Assembly (NCBI GenBank): GCA_051414805.1
Contig: CP166702.1
Location: 1,054,001-1,118,000, forward strand
Origin: Xenophilus sp003671765
GTDB lineage: Bacteria > Pseudomonadota > Gammaproteobacteria > Burkholderiales > Burkholderiaceae_C
Direction of reading: 5' to 3'
DNA length: 64,000 nucleotides
Shown: piece after piece, positions 17,959 through 26,778 of the stretch
Layout: each line of letters opens with the position of its first letter
Numbering within the stretch: position 1 is the stretch's first letter
Position numbers and translations under genes: made by a program
The notes under the pieces: model-generated
The model's database searches: none
Told to the model about the DNA's origin: nothing
What the model saw: only the letters and a program-made list of their open reading frames with translations

Positions 17959-18339
17959 TCAGGCGCCGAAGGAGCGCAGCCGCACTTCCTCTTCGGTGAA
18001 CCGGCTGCGGACGTAGACGCGCATGGCCGCCACCAGCGGCAGTTCCCCGCGCGCGAACCAGGTCACGTCATTGCGCCGCAGCATGGCTTCGAAGGCCGGC
18101 GGACGCCCGTTGATCCACAGGTCACGCAGGCCGATGTGCTCACGATCGATGATGAGCCGGGCCTGGGTCCAGTCGGTGCTGGGGCTGTAGGGCTGCGCTG
18201 CTGATCGGTCGACCCAGCGGGCGACGCATACGGGCGCCCGGCCCGCAGTCGTCACGCGGATGTCGCACAGCCCCTGCGCTCGCGCGACCCATGCATCCAG
18301 GAGGGCACCATCGAGATCATGAATCTCCATGCGTGCCAT
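17959..18339 (-). CDS. DUF2591-like (phage-associated) protein
   Basis: From the ATG at 18339 the product has 126 residues. It starts MARMEIHDLDGALLDAWVARAQGL, then PSTDWTQARLIIDREHIGL, and ends VAAMRVYVRSRFTEEEVRL. This order (LDxWVA, then the S-x-DW...I-x-RE block, then a final AAMRxYV) is the layout of the DUF2591 family, usually found in phages and prophages of Proteobacteria. The function is unknown. No other phage gene is visible nearby, so it is either a relic or a domesticated copy. An alternative start is the ATG at 18330. Confidence 0.6.
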   Translation of the reverse strand: MARMEIHDLDGALLDAWVARAQGLCDIRVTTAGRAPVCVARWVDRSAAQPYSPSTDWTQARLIIDREHIGLRDLWINGRPPAFEAMLRRNDVTWFARGELPLVAAMRVYVRSRFTEEEVRLRSFGA

Positions 18340-18382
18340 GGTGCGTCGGCGCCGGGGCGTTGGCAAGCAGCTAGCGCTTCGC

Positions 18383-18775
18383 TCAGCGCGGCATCGGGCG
18401 CGGCGAGACGGGGACCGTGGTCACGGTCTCGCGGATCAGCCCGCCACCCAGGACGCTGCCGTCGATGGTGGTCTGTCCGGTGCCGGTGATGCGCGCCTCG
18501 CATTCGGCCCGTTCGGCCGGCGGATGCAGGCTGCAGCGGGCCAGCGCGTTGGCGCGGTAATCGGGCGCCGTGGTCAGCGTGCCCTGGCGCGCGGCCTGGC
18601 GGGCGGCGCCGGCCTCGCGCAGGCAGGCGGCGCGGTCCTGCTGGATGTGGTCGCAGACGGCACGCTCCTGCTGGTAGGTGCTGTCCAGGCCGCGCGGCGG
18701 AGCCGCCAGGGCGGCAGCGCTCATGCCGGCGCCCAGGCACAACGCGACGGCCGTACGGGAAAGCAGATGCTTCAT
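18383..18775 (-). CDS. Secreted four-cysteine protein, paralogue A
   Basis: The 130-residue protein has a signal peptide (LCLGAGMSAAALAA) followed by a compact domain with four cysteines: CDHIQQDRAACLREAGAARQ, then ARCSLHPPAERAECEAR. It ends in a glycine-rich segment VLGGGLIRETVTTVPV. The cysteine spacing suggests two disulphides in the periplasm. It is a tandem duplicate of the gene at 18853-19236. I know no function for this family; similar short proteins occur in Variovorax relatives. Confidence 0.7.
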   Translation of the reverse strand: MKHLLSRTAVALCLGAGMSAAALAAPPRGLDSTYQQERAVCDHIQQDRAACLREAGAARQAARQGTLTTAPDYRANALARCSLHPPAERAECEARITGTGQTTIDGSVLGGGLIRETVTTVPVSPRPMPR

Positions 18776-18852
18776 GGGAACTCCTTGTCGGATGAAGAAA
18801 GGGATGCTTGGAGCCGGCGGCGAGGCAACGGTTCGTTGCCCGTCGACCCCGC

Positions 18853-19236
18853 TCACTTGGCCGGAGTGGGCGTCACCGTCTCGCGGATCACGCCGCCACC
18901 CATCACGGTGCCCTGGGTCGAACTCGTGCCGCTGCCGCGCACGCGCGCTTCGCAGTCGGCGCGGTCCGCGGCCGGCTGCAACTGGCAGCGTGCGAGGGCG
19001 TTCTGGTCGTAGGTGGCACCGCTGGCGCTGGTCAGGCCGCCGCGCTGTGCTTCCTGTCGCGCTGCGCCGGCCTCGCGCTGGCAGGCCGCCTTGTCCTGCT
19101 GGACGCCATCGCATCGTGCCTTTTCGGCGGCAACGCTGCCCTGGGCGCTCGCAAGGGTGGCGGCTGCGCCCAGAACCATGGCGGCCAGGAGCCTGGGAAT
19201 GGCGCGACGCGAGGGGGTCACGGAAGTGGCGGTCAT
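18853..19236 (-). CDS. Secreted four-cysteine protein, paralogue B
   Basis: This 127-residue product is the sister of the preceding gene. After a signal peptide (LLAAMVLGAAATLASAQ) it has CDGVQQDKAACQREAGAARQ, ARCQLQPAADRADCEAR and VMGGGVIRETVTPTP, aligning throughout with paralogue A. All four cysteines are conserved. The 77-base gap allows co-transcription as a pair, this copy first. The strict conservation of both cysteines and the GGG-x-IRETVT tail suggests these define the function. Periplasmic or surface location is inferred from the signal peptide only. Confidence 0.7.
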   Translation of the reverse strand: MTATSVTPSRRAIPRLLAAMVLGAAATLASAQGSVAAEKARCDGVQQDKAACQREAGAARQEAQRGGLTSASGATYDQNALARCQLQPAADRADCEARVRGSGTSSTQGTVMGGGVIRETVTPTPAK

Positions 19237-19412
19237 CGGCAGTCTCTCCTCAGAGCCTCGGCACGCGCGGCGGGCGTCGCTCGCATGACCTTGTGAGGCG
19301 GTGCCGCAGTGTGCGCCGCAGGCTGCGGGGCGGGCTGTGGGACAAGGCGGCGCGGGCCGCACAGGCCTCGGGCGTCGATCCGTGTCGGACATCTCCGGCA
19401 CGCCGGCGGGAT

Positions 19413-19460
19413 GCTATGGAAACGATAGCGGCTGGCGCTCACCACGTGGGCGCCGGAGGC
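19413..19460 (+). repeat. Dispersed GCTAT-N7-ATAGC repeat, copy 4
   Basis: The core GCTATGGAAACGATAGC is followed by the tail GGGCGCCGGAGGCC. It lies downstream of the cphA terminator. Confidence 0.65.
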
Positions 19461-19473
19461 CGAGTCGGCCAGC

Positions 19474-19499
19474 AAAAAAAGCGGCGCCCGCGGGCGCCA
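19474..19499 (-). terminator. Rho-independent terminator of the cphA operon
   Basis: On the minus strand the perfect palindrome GGCGCCCGCGGGCGCC is followed by GC and a run of seven T. It begins a few bases after the cphA stop at 19504. This is the best intrinsic terminator in the window. Confidence 0.85.
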
Positions 19500-19503
19500 C
19501 CGT

Positions 19504-22074
19504 TCAGCCCGCCGCGATGCGCCGGGCCAGGTGCGCGAGCGCTTCGTCCACCTGGTCGACCAGCACCAGCGACAGGTCGCCGGGCTGCAGCCGGTCCAGC
19601 GCCTCGTCGATGGCGACGAATTCGCCGCGGATCTCGTCCACCCGCCGGGTGCGGCTTGCGCCTTCCAGGCCCTGGCGCAGCAGCGCGATCACCTCGCCGT
19701 CGGCGCGGCCGCGCTGGGCGGCGTCCTGGTAGAGGATGACCTCGTCGAAGGCCGCGCCGAGGATGCCGGTCTGGTCGCGGATGTCGCTGTCGCGCCGGTC
19801 GCCCGCGCCGCTGATCACCACCGAGCGGCGCTTGGCGGGCAGGGTGTCGACGGCTGCGACCAGCGCCTTCATGGCGTCGGTGTTGTGGCCGTAGTCGGCG
19901 ATCACCGTGGCGCCGCGGAACTCCATCATGTTGAAGCGGCCCGGCACGCCGGCGGCGTCGTTCTTGAAGCTGGCCATGCCGCTGCGGATGGTGTCCCAGT
20001 CCAGGCCCACCGCCCAGGCGGCCGCCACGGCCGCCATGGCGTTCTCGACCTGGAAGGGCAGGGTGCCGCCGCGGGTGAAGGGCACGTCGCGCAGCGGCAC
20101 GCGCTCGCGCCAGCTGCCTTCGGCGGCCACGATGGTGTCGCGGTCGACGTAGACGGTGCGGCGGCCCTGCGCGCGGTGCGTGGCCATCACCGGGTGCTGG
20201 CGGTCGGCCGCGAAGTAGATGACGCTGCCGGGGCAGGACACCGCCATGGCCGCGACGTTGGGATCGGCGGCATTGAGCACCGCATAGCCGCTGGGTGCCA
20301 CGTTGCGCACGATCACCCGCTTGAGCACGGCGAGCTCTTCGACCGAGTTGATGTAGTTCAAGCCCAGGTGGTCGCCGCTGCCGATGTTGGTCACCACCGC
20401 CACCGTGCAGCGGTCGAAGCCCAGCCCCTCGCGCAGGATGCCGCCGCGCGCCACCTCGAACACCGCCGCCTCCACGTCGGGATGCAGCAGCACGTTGCGG
20501 GCGCTCTTGGGGCCGGAGCAGTCGCCGCTGTCGGTCTGGCGGCCGTCGACGTACACGCCGTCGGTGTTGGTCATGCCCGTGACCATGCCGCTGGACATGA
20601 AGAGGTGGTTGATGAGCCGCGCCGTCGTCGTCTTGCCGTTGGTGCCCGTCACCGCCACGACGGGGATGCGGCCGTCGTCGCCATCGGCGAAGAGCTGGTC
20701 CATCACCGCCTCGCCCACCGCACGGCCGCGGCCGAAGGACGGGCTGATGTGCATCCGCAGCCCCGGCGCGGCGTTCACCTCGACGATGCCGCCGTGCTGT
20801 TCCTCCAGCGGGCGGATGACGTTCTCGCACACCATGTCGACGCCGCAGATGTGCAGCCCGACCATCTGCGCCGCATCGACGGCGCGGGCCGCGATCTCGG
20901 GGTGCACGGTGTCGGTCACGTCGGTGGCGGTGCCGCCGGTGGAGAGGTTCGCGTTGTTGCGCAGCACCACGCGCTGGCCGCGTTCGGGCACGCTGTCGGG
21001 CGTGAGGCCCTGCGCCTCGAGCCGGCCGATGGCGATGTCGTCCAGCCGGATCTTGGTCAGCGAGGTCGCGTGGCCTTCGCCGCGGCGCGGGTCCTGGTTC
21101 ACCACCTCGACCAGCTGGCGCACCGTGCTCGTGCCGTCGCCGATCACCTGGGGCGGATCGCGCCGCGCGGCCGCCACCAGCTTGTCGCCGACCACCAGCA
21201 GGCGGAAGTCGAAGCCCGGCAGGAACTTCTCGACCATCACCTCGCCGTAATGCGCGGCCGAGGCGTAGGCGGCATCGAACTGTTCGCGCGAGGTGATGTT
21301 CACCGTCACGCCCTTGCCCTGGTTGCCGTCCTGCGGCTTGGTCACCACGGGCAGGCCGATCTCCAGCGCGGCGGCCCAGCCGTCCTCCAGGTCCCTCACC
21401 GGGCGGCCCAGCGGCACCGGCACGCCGGCGGCGTTGAGGAGCTGCTTGGTGAGTTCCTTGTCCTGCGCGATCGATTCGGCCACGCCGCTGGTGCTGTCGA
21501 CCTCGGCGGCCTGGATGCGGCGCTGCTTGGCGCCCCAGCCGAACTGCACCAGGCTGCCGCTCGTAAGCCGGCGGTAGGGAATGCCGCGCGCCACGGCGGC
21601 TTCGACGATGGAACCGGTGCTCGGGCCCAGGCGCTCGTCCTCGTCGAGTTCGCGCAACTCGGTGATGGCGGCCTGCGCATCGAAGCTGCCCTGCTCGCCC
21701 AGCGCGGCGGCGATGAGCTGCTCGGCCAGCTTCATCGCGCGGCGGCCCACGGCCTCCTCGGTGTACTGCACCGCGACCTGGTACACGCCCTCGTCGGTGG
21801 TGCGGGTGGTGTGGCCGAAGGCGACCTGGCAGCCGGCCTGGGCCTGCAGGGCCAGCGCGGCGTTCTCCAGCACGTGGGCCAGCGCCAGCGGCTGCCCCAG
21901 CACGATGGGATGCAGCTCGCCGATGGTCGGGAAGAGCGCGCGCAGGCGGGCCTCGAAGCCCGGCAGCTGCTCGATGGCGTTCTCAGGGCCCCGGCAGGCG
22001 ACGATCGCCTGGATGGCCGTGTGGCGGCTCCAGAGGTTGGGGCCGCGCAGGGCCCGGATGCGGGTGATTTCCAT
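19504..22074 (-). CDS. cphA: Cyanophycin synthetase CphA
   Basis: The 856-residue enzyme polymerises aspartate and arginine into the storage polymer cyanophycin with ATP. From the ATG at 22074 it has the N-terminal domain (MEITRIRALRGPNLWSRH), an ATP-grasp domain with KPQDGNQGKGVTVNITSREQ that adds Asp to the backbone, and a Mur-ligase-like domain with P-loop VTGTNGKTTTARL near residue 480 that adds Arg. The C-terminal Mur domain is present, with VIADYGHNTDAMKAL. The length is usual for CphA. It is the second gene of an operon after a divergent paralogue, 38 bases apart, and ends in a strong terminator. Confidence 0.95.
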   Translation of the reverse strand: MEITRIRALRGPNLWSRHTAIQAIVACRGPENAIEQLPGFEARLRALFPTIGELHPIVLGQPLALAHVLENAALALQAQAGCQVAFGHTTRTTDEGVYQVAVQYTEEAVGRRAMKLAEQLIAAALGEQGSFDAQAAITELRELDEDERLGPSTGSIVEAAVARGIPYRRLTSGSLVQFGWGAKQRRIQAAEVDSTSGVAESIAQDKELTKQLLNAAGVPVPLGRPVRDLEDGWAAALEIGLPVVTKPQDGNQGKGVTVNITSREQFDAAYASAAHYGEVMVEKFLPGFDFRLLVVGDKLVAAARRDPPQVIGDGTSTVRQLVEVVNQDPRRGEGHATSLTKIRLDDIAIGRLEAQGLTPDSVPERGQRVVLRNNANLSTGGTATDVTDTVHPEIAARAVDAAQMVGLHICGVDMVCENVIRPLEEQHGGIVEVNAAPGLRMHISPSFGRGRAVGEAVMDQLFADGDDGRIPVVAVTGTNGKTTTARLINHLFMSSGMVTGMTNTDGVYVDGRQTDSGDCSGPKSARNVLLHPDVEAAVFEVARGGILREGLGFDRCTVAVVTNIGSGDHLGLNYINSVEELAVLKRVIVRNVAPSGYAVLNAADPNVAAMAVSCPGSVIYFAADRQHPVMATHRAQGRRTVYVDRDTIVAAEGSWRERVPLRDVPFTRGGTLPFQVENAMAAVAAAWAVGLDWDTIRSGMASFKNDAAGVPGRFNMMEFRGATVIADYGHNTDAMKALVAAVDTLPAKRRSVVISGAGDRRDSDIRDQTGILGAAFDEVILYQDAAQRGRADGEVIALLRQGLEGASRTRRVDEIRGEFVAIDEALDRLQPGDLSLVLVDQVDEALAHLARRIAAG

Positions 22075-22112
22075 GGTGGGAGCGGGTCTGTCGGAGGCGG
22101 CCGGGCGGCGTC

Positions 22113-24371
22113 TCAGGCGAGCTGGGGCTCGGCGACGGGAAGGGTCTGCTGCGACAGCTGCAGCGAGGCGAGCGCGGCCTGCAGGTCGGCCTCGAACACC
22201 TCGGCGCCGGCGCCGATCAGGTTGAGCGGGATGCCCATGGCCCAGCCGGCCGCGACGGCGGCGAGCAGGCTGTCGAGGCTGACGCCCGCATGGGTGGCGC
22301 GCCACACCGTGAGGCGGCCCAGCCCGGGCAGGAAGGATTCGCTGGTGCCGTTGGCCAACACCACGCGGTCCTGCCGCACGATCACGGCCTTGCCGCCGGC
22401 GTTCTGGTGCGCAGCGAGCGGCGCGGCCTGCGGGTCGGCGGCGTAGAGGATCACCTCGCCGTCGCACAGAGGCGCCATGCCGGCCACGCGCGGGTCGGCG
22501 GCGTTGAGCACCGCCGTGCCGTGCGGCAGCACGACGTCGACCTGCGTGCGCAGCACCTTCACCATCTGGTCGCTCTCGGCGATGTCGTAGGCGGCCAGCT
22601 GCTCGGCGCCGCCGAGGTCGGTCACGATGCCGATGTCGCAGCGGTCGTAGGGCAGGCCGTCGGCGAGGATGGTCTCGGCGCCGTTCTCGATCACCACCGC
22701 CTCGACCTGGCGGTTCACCAGCAGGCGGTGGCCGGCTTCCCAGTTCGCGCTGTCGCGTGCATCGACGCGCCGGCGCTCGAGGAACAGGCCGTCGCGGCAG
22801 GCCAGCCCGACGTGGCGGCCCGACAGGCCGACCAGCCAGGCCACCAGGCGCGCCAGCACGGCCGTGTCCTGCGTGCCGGCCACGCCGACGACGGGGATGC
22901 GCCCGGGCAGGTCGTTGCCGGATTCGGCTTCGGGGAAGAGGTGATCGCAGATCGCGCGGCCCACAGGGCGCGGCGAGCCGACGGCGGGCTTCAGGTGCAT
23001 CAGCAGGCCGGGGCCGGCATTCACCTCGACGATGGCGCCGCCCTGCGCCTGCAGCGGCTTGCCGATGTCCTCGCACACCAGGTCGATGCCGGCGATGTCC
23101 AGGCCGACGACGCGGGCCGCGAGGGTGGCGGCATAGGCCACTTCGGGGTGCACCTGGTCGGTGCAGTCCACGCCCAGGTTGCCGTTGCGCTGGATGATCA
23201 CCACCCGGCCGGCGGCCGGCACCGAGTCGCCGGTGAGCTTCTGGCGCTGCAACTCGAGCTGCAGCTTGGCGTCGGTGGCCAGCACGATCAGGTCCAGCGG
23301 GTATTCCTCCTCGGCACCGCGGCGCGGGTCGGAATTGAGCTGGCTGTCGATGAGCTGCGCGACCGTCTGCCGGCCGTCGCCGGTCACGGTGATGACCTCG
23401 CCGCGCGCGGCCGCCACGACTTCACCGCCGACCACCAGCAGGCGGTGCTCGGCGCCGCGCACGAAGCGTTCGACCATCACGTCGCTGCCCTCGGGCTCGG
23501 CCACGGCGAAGGCGGCCAGCACCTCTTCGCGGCTGGTCAGGTCGAGCGACACGCCGCGGCCGTGGTTGGCGTCCGAGGGCTTCACGGCCACCGGCAGGCC
23601 GATGTCCTCGGCCGCTTCCCAGGCTTCCTCGGCGCTGGAGACCACCTGGCCTTCGGGCACCGGCACGCCGCAGCTCGCGAGCAGCGACTTGGTCAGCTCC
23701 TTGTCGCTGGCGATCGATTCGCCGATGGCGCTGGTGTAGTCGCTTTCGGCCGTCCAGATGCGCTGCTGCTTCGCGCCGTAGCCGAGCTGGACCAGGTTGC
23801 CGCTGTTCAGGCGCATGAAGGGGATGCCGCGGTCGCCGGCCGCGCCGACGATGGCGGCGGTGCTGGGGCCCAGGTAGCAGTCCTCGACCTTGGCCTTCAC
23901 GGCGTCGACCGCGCGCTGCACGTCGGTCGCGTCGAAGCTCTCGTTGTTGATGGCGGCCATCAGCAGCCGGTGGCCCTCGGCCAGCGCGGTGCGCGCCACC
24001 TGCTCGTCGCGGGCCCGGAACACCATGCGGTACTGGCCGTGCTGCGAGGTGCTGCGCGTCTGGCCGAAGCCGGTGGGCATGCCGGCGAGGTTGAGCAGCT
24101 CGATGACCACGTGCTCCAGCACATGCCCGGCCCAGGTGCCTTCCTGCAGCCGCTGGATGAAGCCGCCGCGTTCGCCGACGCCGCAGTGGTGCTCGATGAG
24201 GGCCGGCAGCAGGTTCGTCAGCCGTTCAGGGAAGCCCGGGACGAGGTTCGACGGGTAGTCCTCGAGCTGCCCCAGGTCGAGCCAGACCTCGAGCACCGGG
24301 CGGTAGGTCCAGATGTTCGGTCCGCGCAGATAGCGGGTGCGAAGCAGGCGGATGTCGTCGAAACGGGTCAT
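22113..24371 (-). CDS. CphA-like paralogue with degenerate Mur-ligase half
   Basis: The 752-residue protein aligns with CphA at the N-terminus (LRTRYLRGPNIWTYRPVLEV) and through the ATP-grasp domain (GLPVAVKPSDANHGRGVSLD). Where CphA has GTNGKTTT, this one reads VAGTQDTAVLARL, so the Walker A lysine and threonines are lost. It is about 100 residues shorter and lacks the C-terminal segment with DYGHN. It should therefore be able to catalyse at most the ATP-grasp (Asp-adding) step and may be a partner or regulator of CphA. Paired synthetases are known in beta-proteobacteria. It is the promoter-proximal gene of the operon. Confidence 0.88.
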   Translation of the reverse strand: MTRFDDIRLLRTRYLRGPNIWTYRPVLEVWLDLGQLEDYPSNLVPGFPERLTNLLPALIEHHCGVGERGGFIQRLQEGTWAGHVLEHVVIELLNLAGMPTGFGQTRSTSQHGQYRMVFRARDEQVARTALAEGHRLLMAAINNESFDATDVQRAVDAVKAKVEDCYLGPSTAAIVGAAGDRGIPFMRLNSGNLVQLGYGAKQQRIWTAESDYTSAIGESIASDKELTKSLLASCGVPVPEGQVVSSAEEAWEAAEDIGLPVAVKPSDANHGRGVSLDLTSREEVLAAFAVAEPEGSDVMVERFVRGAEHRLLVVGGEVVAAARGEVITVTGDGRQTVAQLIDSQLNSDPRRGAEEEYPLDLIVLATDAKLQLELQRQKLTGDSVPAAGRVVIIQRNGNLGVDCTDQVHPEVAYAATLAARVVGLDIAGIDLVCEDIGKPLQAQGGAIVEVNAGPGLLMHLKPAVGSPRPVGRAICDHLFPEAESGNDLPGRIPVVGVAGTQDTAVLARLVAWLVGLSGRHVGLACRDGLFLERRRVDARDSANWEAGHRLLVNRQVEAVVIENGAETILADGLPYDRCDIGIVTDLGGAEQLAAYDIAESDQMVKVLRTQVDVVLPHGTAVLNAADPRVAGMAPLCDGEVILYAADPQAAPLAAHQNAGGKAVIVRQDRVVLANGTSESFLPGLGRLTVWRATHAGVSLDSLLAAVAAGWAMGIPLNLIGAGAEVFEADLQAALASLQLSQQTLPVAEPQLA

Positions 24372-24531
24372 GGAAACGTTCGTGGAGCGGTCTGTGCGGG
24401 TGGAGGAGTCGCCGGTTGCGATGCGTTCAACGGCCTGCAGAGGAAGAGAAGCGCCCATGGTGTTCGGTGAAAATCGGCGCCCGACCGGCGCGCGGGAAGG
24501 GCCTCCGTGGGGCCCGGTACAACGAAACACA

Positions 24532-26778
24532 ATGCAACATCACGATCCAGTCGGCACCCCGGGGGGCGAATCGGCGTCGGCACCCGCCGCCCTGAAGGCC
24601 CGTCTGCCGGCTTCGGAGAACGTTCTCGCTACCTTGCCGGTTGACCTCGACGACCAGCTGCGCTTTGCCGACGGCCAGGTCGTGCTGACCGACCGTGCCC
24701 TCCGGGCCACCGCAGCAGGCGGCACTCCGCAGGAGTGGCTGCTCACAAGCTCGGGACTTTCCCTGCACCTGGCCGACCACGCGGGCGTCGGCACGCTCGA
24801 CCTGTACGGCCCCGACGGCCGGCTGGCGCGTTGGCGTTACACCCTGGCCGGGCAGGCCGCGGCGCTGCGCCTGGTGAAGCTGTTCGAGCAGCAGCGCGCC
24901 GGCCTGGCGCAGGCGGCCGGCGAGGGCGCCGAGGCCGACGAGGCGGTCGACACCGAGTTGCAGACCCCCCCCTCGACCTGGGTGCTGCTGCGCCTGGGCC
25001 GCTTCGCCCGGCCCTACCGCACGCAGCTCATTGCCGGCTTCGTGCTCACGCTGCTGTCGACCGCAGCCACCCTGGTACCGCCCTACCTCACCATCCCGCT
25101 GATGGACGACATCCTGATCCCGTTCCAGAACGGGAAGGCCATCGACCCGATGCTGGTCGTGATGTACCTGGGCGGCCTGCTCGCCGCAGCGCTGCTGGGC
25201 TGGGGCCTGGGCTGGGCGCGCACCTACCTGCTGGCGCTGGTGTCCGAACGCATGGGCGCCGACCTGCGCACCACCACCTACGAGCACCTGCTGACGCTGC
25301 CGCTGGACTACTTCGGCGGCAAGCGCACCGGCGACCTGATGGCGCGCATCGGCTCGGAGACCGACCGCATCAACGTCTTCCTGTCGCTGCACGCGCTGGA
25401 CTTCCTCACCGACGTGATCATGATCGCCATGACGGCGGTGATCCTGGTGTCGATCAACCCGCTGCTGGCGGTGGTCACGCTGGTGCCGCTGCCCTTCATC
25501 GCCTGGATGATCCACGTCGTGCGCGACAAGCTGCGCACCGGCTTCGAGAAGATCGACCGGGTATGGAGCGAGGTCACCAACGTGCTGGCCGACACCATCC
25601 CCGGCATCCGCGTGGTCAAGGCCTTCGCGCAGGAAAAGCGCGAGGCCGACCGCTTCCGCGAGGCCAACAAGTACAACCTGCAGGTCAACGACCGGCTCAA
25701 CCGCACCTGGTCGCTGTTCACGCCCAGCGTGTCGCTGCTCACCGAGATCGGCCTGCTCGTGGTGTGGGGCTTCGGCATCTGGCAGGTGGCGCGCGGGCGC
25801 ATCACCGTGGGCGTGCTCACGGCCTTCATCGCCTACATCGGTCGCTTCTACACGCGGCTCGATTCGATGAGCCGCATCGTCTCGGTCACGCAGAAGGCGG
25901 CGGCCGGCGCCAAGCGCATCTTCGACATCCTCGACCATGTGAGCAACGTGCCCGAGCCCGCCAACCCGGTGCGCGTGGACCGGGTCGAGGGCCGCATCGA
26001 GATGCGCGACGTGGGCTTCCGCTACGGCTCGCGCGCCGTGATCCGCGACCTCGACCTTGTCATCCGTCCCGGCGAGATGATCGGCCTGGTGGGCCATTCC
26101 GGCTCGGGCAAGAGCACGCTGGTCAACCTGATCTGCCGCTTCTACGACGTGACCGACGGCGCCATCCTGGTCGACGGCACCGACATCCGGCGCTTCGCGG
26201 TGGCCGACTACCGGCGGCACGTGGGGCTGGTGCTGCAGGAGCCTTTCCTTTTCTTCGGCACCATCGCGCAGAACATCGCCTACGGCAAGCCGGATGCGAC
26301 GCGCGAGGAGATCGTCGCCGCCGCCCGCGCCGCGCATGCGCACGACTTCATCCTGCGCCTGCCGCACGGCTACGACTCGCTGGTGGGCGAGCGTGGACAG
26401 GGCCTGTCGGGCGGCGAGCGGCAGCGCATCAGCATCGCGCGTGCGCTGCTGATCGATCCGCGCATCCTGATCCTGGACGAGGCGACCTCGGCCGTCGACA
26501 CCGAGACCGAGAAGGAAATCCAGAAGGCCCTGGACAACCTTGTGCAGGGCCGCACCACCATCGCCATCGCCCACCGCCTGTCGACGCTGCGCAAGGCCGA
26601 CCGCCTCGTGGTGATGGACCGCGGCCAGGTGGTCGAGGTCGGTCCGCACGACGATCTCATGGCCCGGCAGGGCGCCTACTGGCGGCTCTACCAGGCCCAG
26701 GCGCGCCAGGTCGACGAGGAAGAAACACTGCGCGAGACCGCGCCCACGCACGCGGCCCACCCCGCAGGAGACGCCTGA
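24532..26778 (+). CDS. Cyanophycin-associated ABC transporter, fused permease/ATPase
   Basis: The 748-residue half-transporter starts at ATG 24532, and about 150 residues precede the membrane part. That N-terminal region (LRFADGQVVLTDRALRATAA, LSLHLADHAGVGTLDLYGPD) looks like a small beta-rich domain. The type 1 exporter fold follows with about six helices, then an ATPase with Walker A GHSGSGKST (about 521-529), signature LSGGERQR and Walker B ILILDEATSAVD. The substrate is unknown. Genomic pairing of this transporter with cphA and the DUF1854 gene is recurrent in Burkholderiales. It is divergent from the synthetases with 160 bases between starts. Confidence 0.9.
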   Translation: MQHHDPVGTPGGESASAPAALKARLPASENVLATLPVDLDDQLRFADGQVVLTDRALRATAAGGTPQEWLLTSSGLSLHLADHAGVGTLDLYGPDGRLARWRYTLAGQAAALRLVKLFEQQRAGLAQAAGEGAEADEAVDTELQTPPSTWVLLRLGRFARPYRTQLIAGFVLTLLSTAATLVPPYLTIPLMDDILIPFQNGKAIDPMLVVMYLGGLLAAALLGWGLGWARTYLLALVSERMGADLRTTTYEHLLTLPLDYFGGKRTGDLMARIGSETDRINVFLSLHALDFLTDVIMIAMTAVILVSINPLLAVVTLVPLPFIAWMIHVVRDKLRTGFEKIDRVWSEVTNVLADTIPGIRVVKAFAQEKREADRFREANKYNLQVNDRLNRTWSLFTPSVSLLTEIGLLVVWGFGIWQVARGRITVGVLTAFIAYIGRFYTRLDSMSRIVSVTQKAAAGAKRIFDILDHVSNVPEPANPVRVDRVEGRIEMRDVGFRYGSRAVIRDLDLVIRPGEMIGLVGHSGSGKSTLVNLICRFYDVTDGAILVDGTDIRRFAVADYRRHVGLVLQEPFLFFGTIAQNIAYGKPDATREEIVAAARAAHAHDFILRLPHGYDSLVGERGQGLSGGERQRISIARALLIDPRILILDEATSAVDTETEKEIQKALDNLVQGRTTIAIAHRLSTLRKADRLVVMDRGQVVEVGPHDDLMARQGAYWRLYQAQARQVDEEETLRETAPTHAAHPAGDA

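Noticed and set aside
17959..18339. Prophage region
   Set aside because: A single DUF2591-like gene without integrase, capsid or lysis genes does not support a prophage.
19531..22446. Very long plus-strand open frame (971 codons) antisense to the cyanophycin synthetases
   Set aside because: It is a GC-bias shadow. The composition is His/Arg/Ala-rich without any domain, while the minus strand encodes CphA with all motifs.
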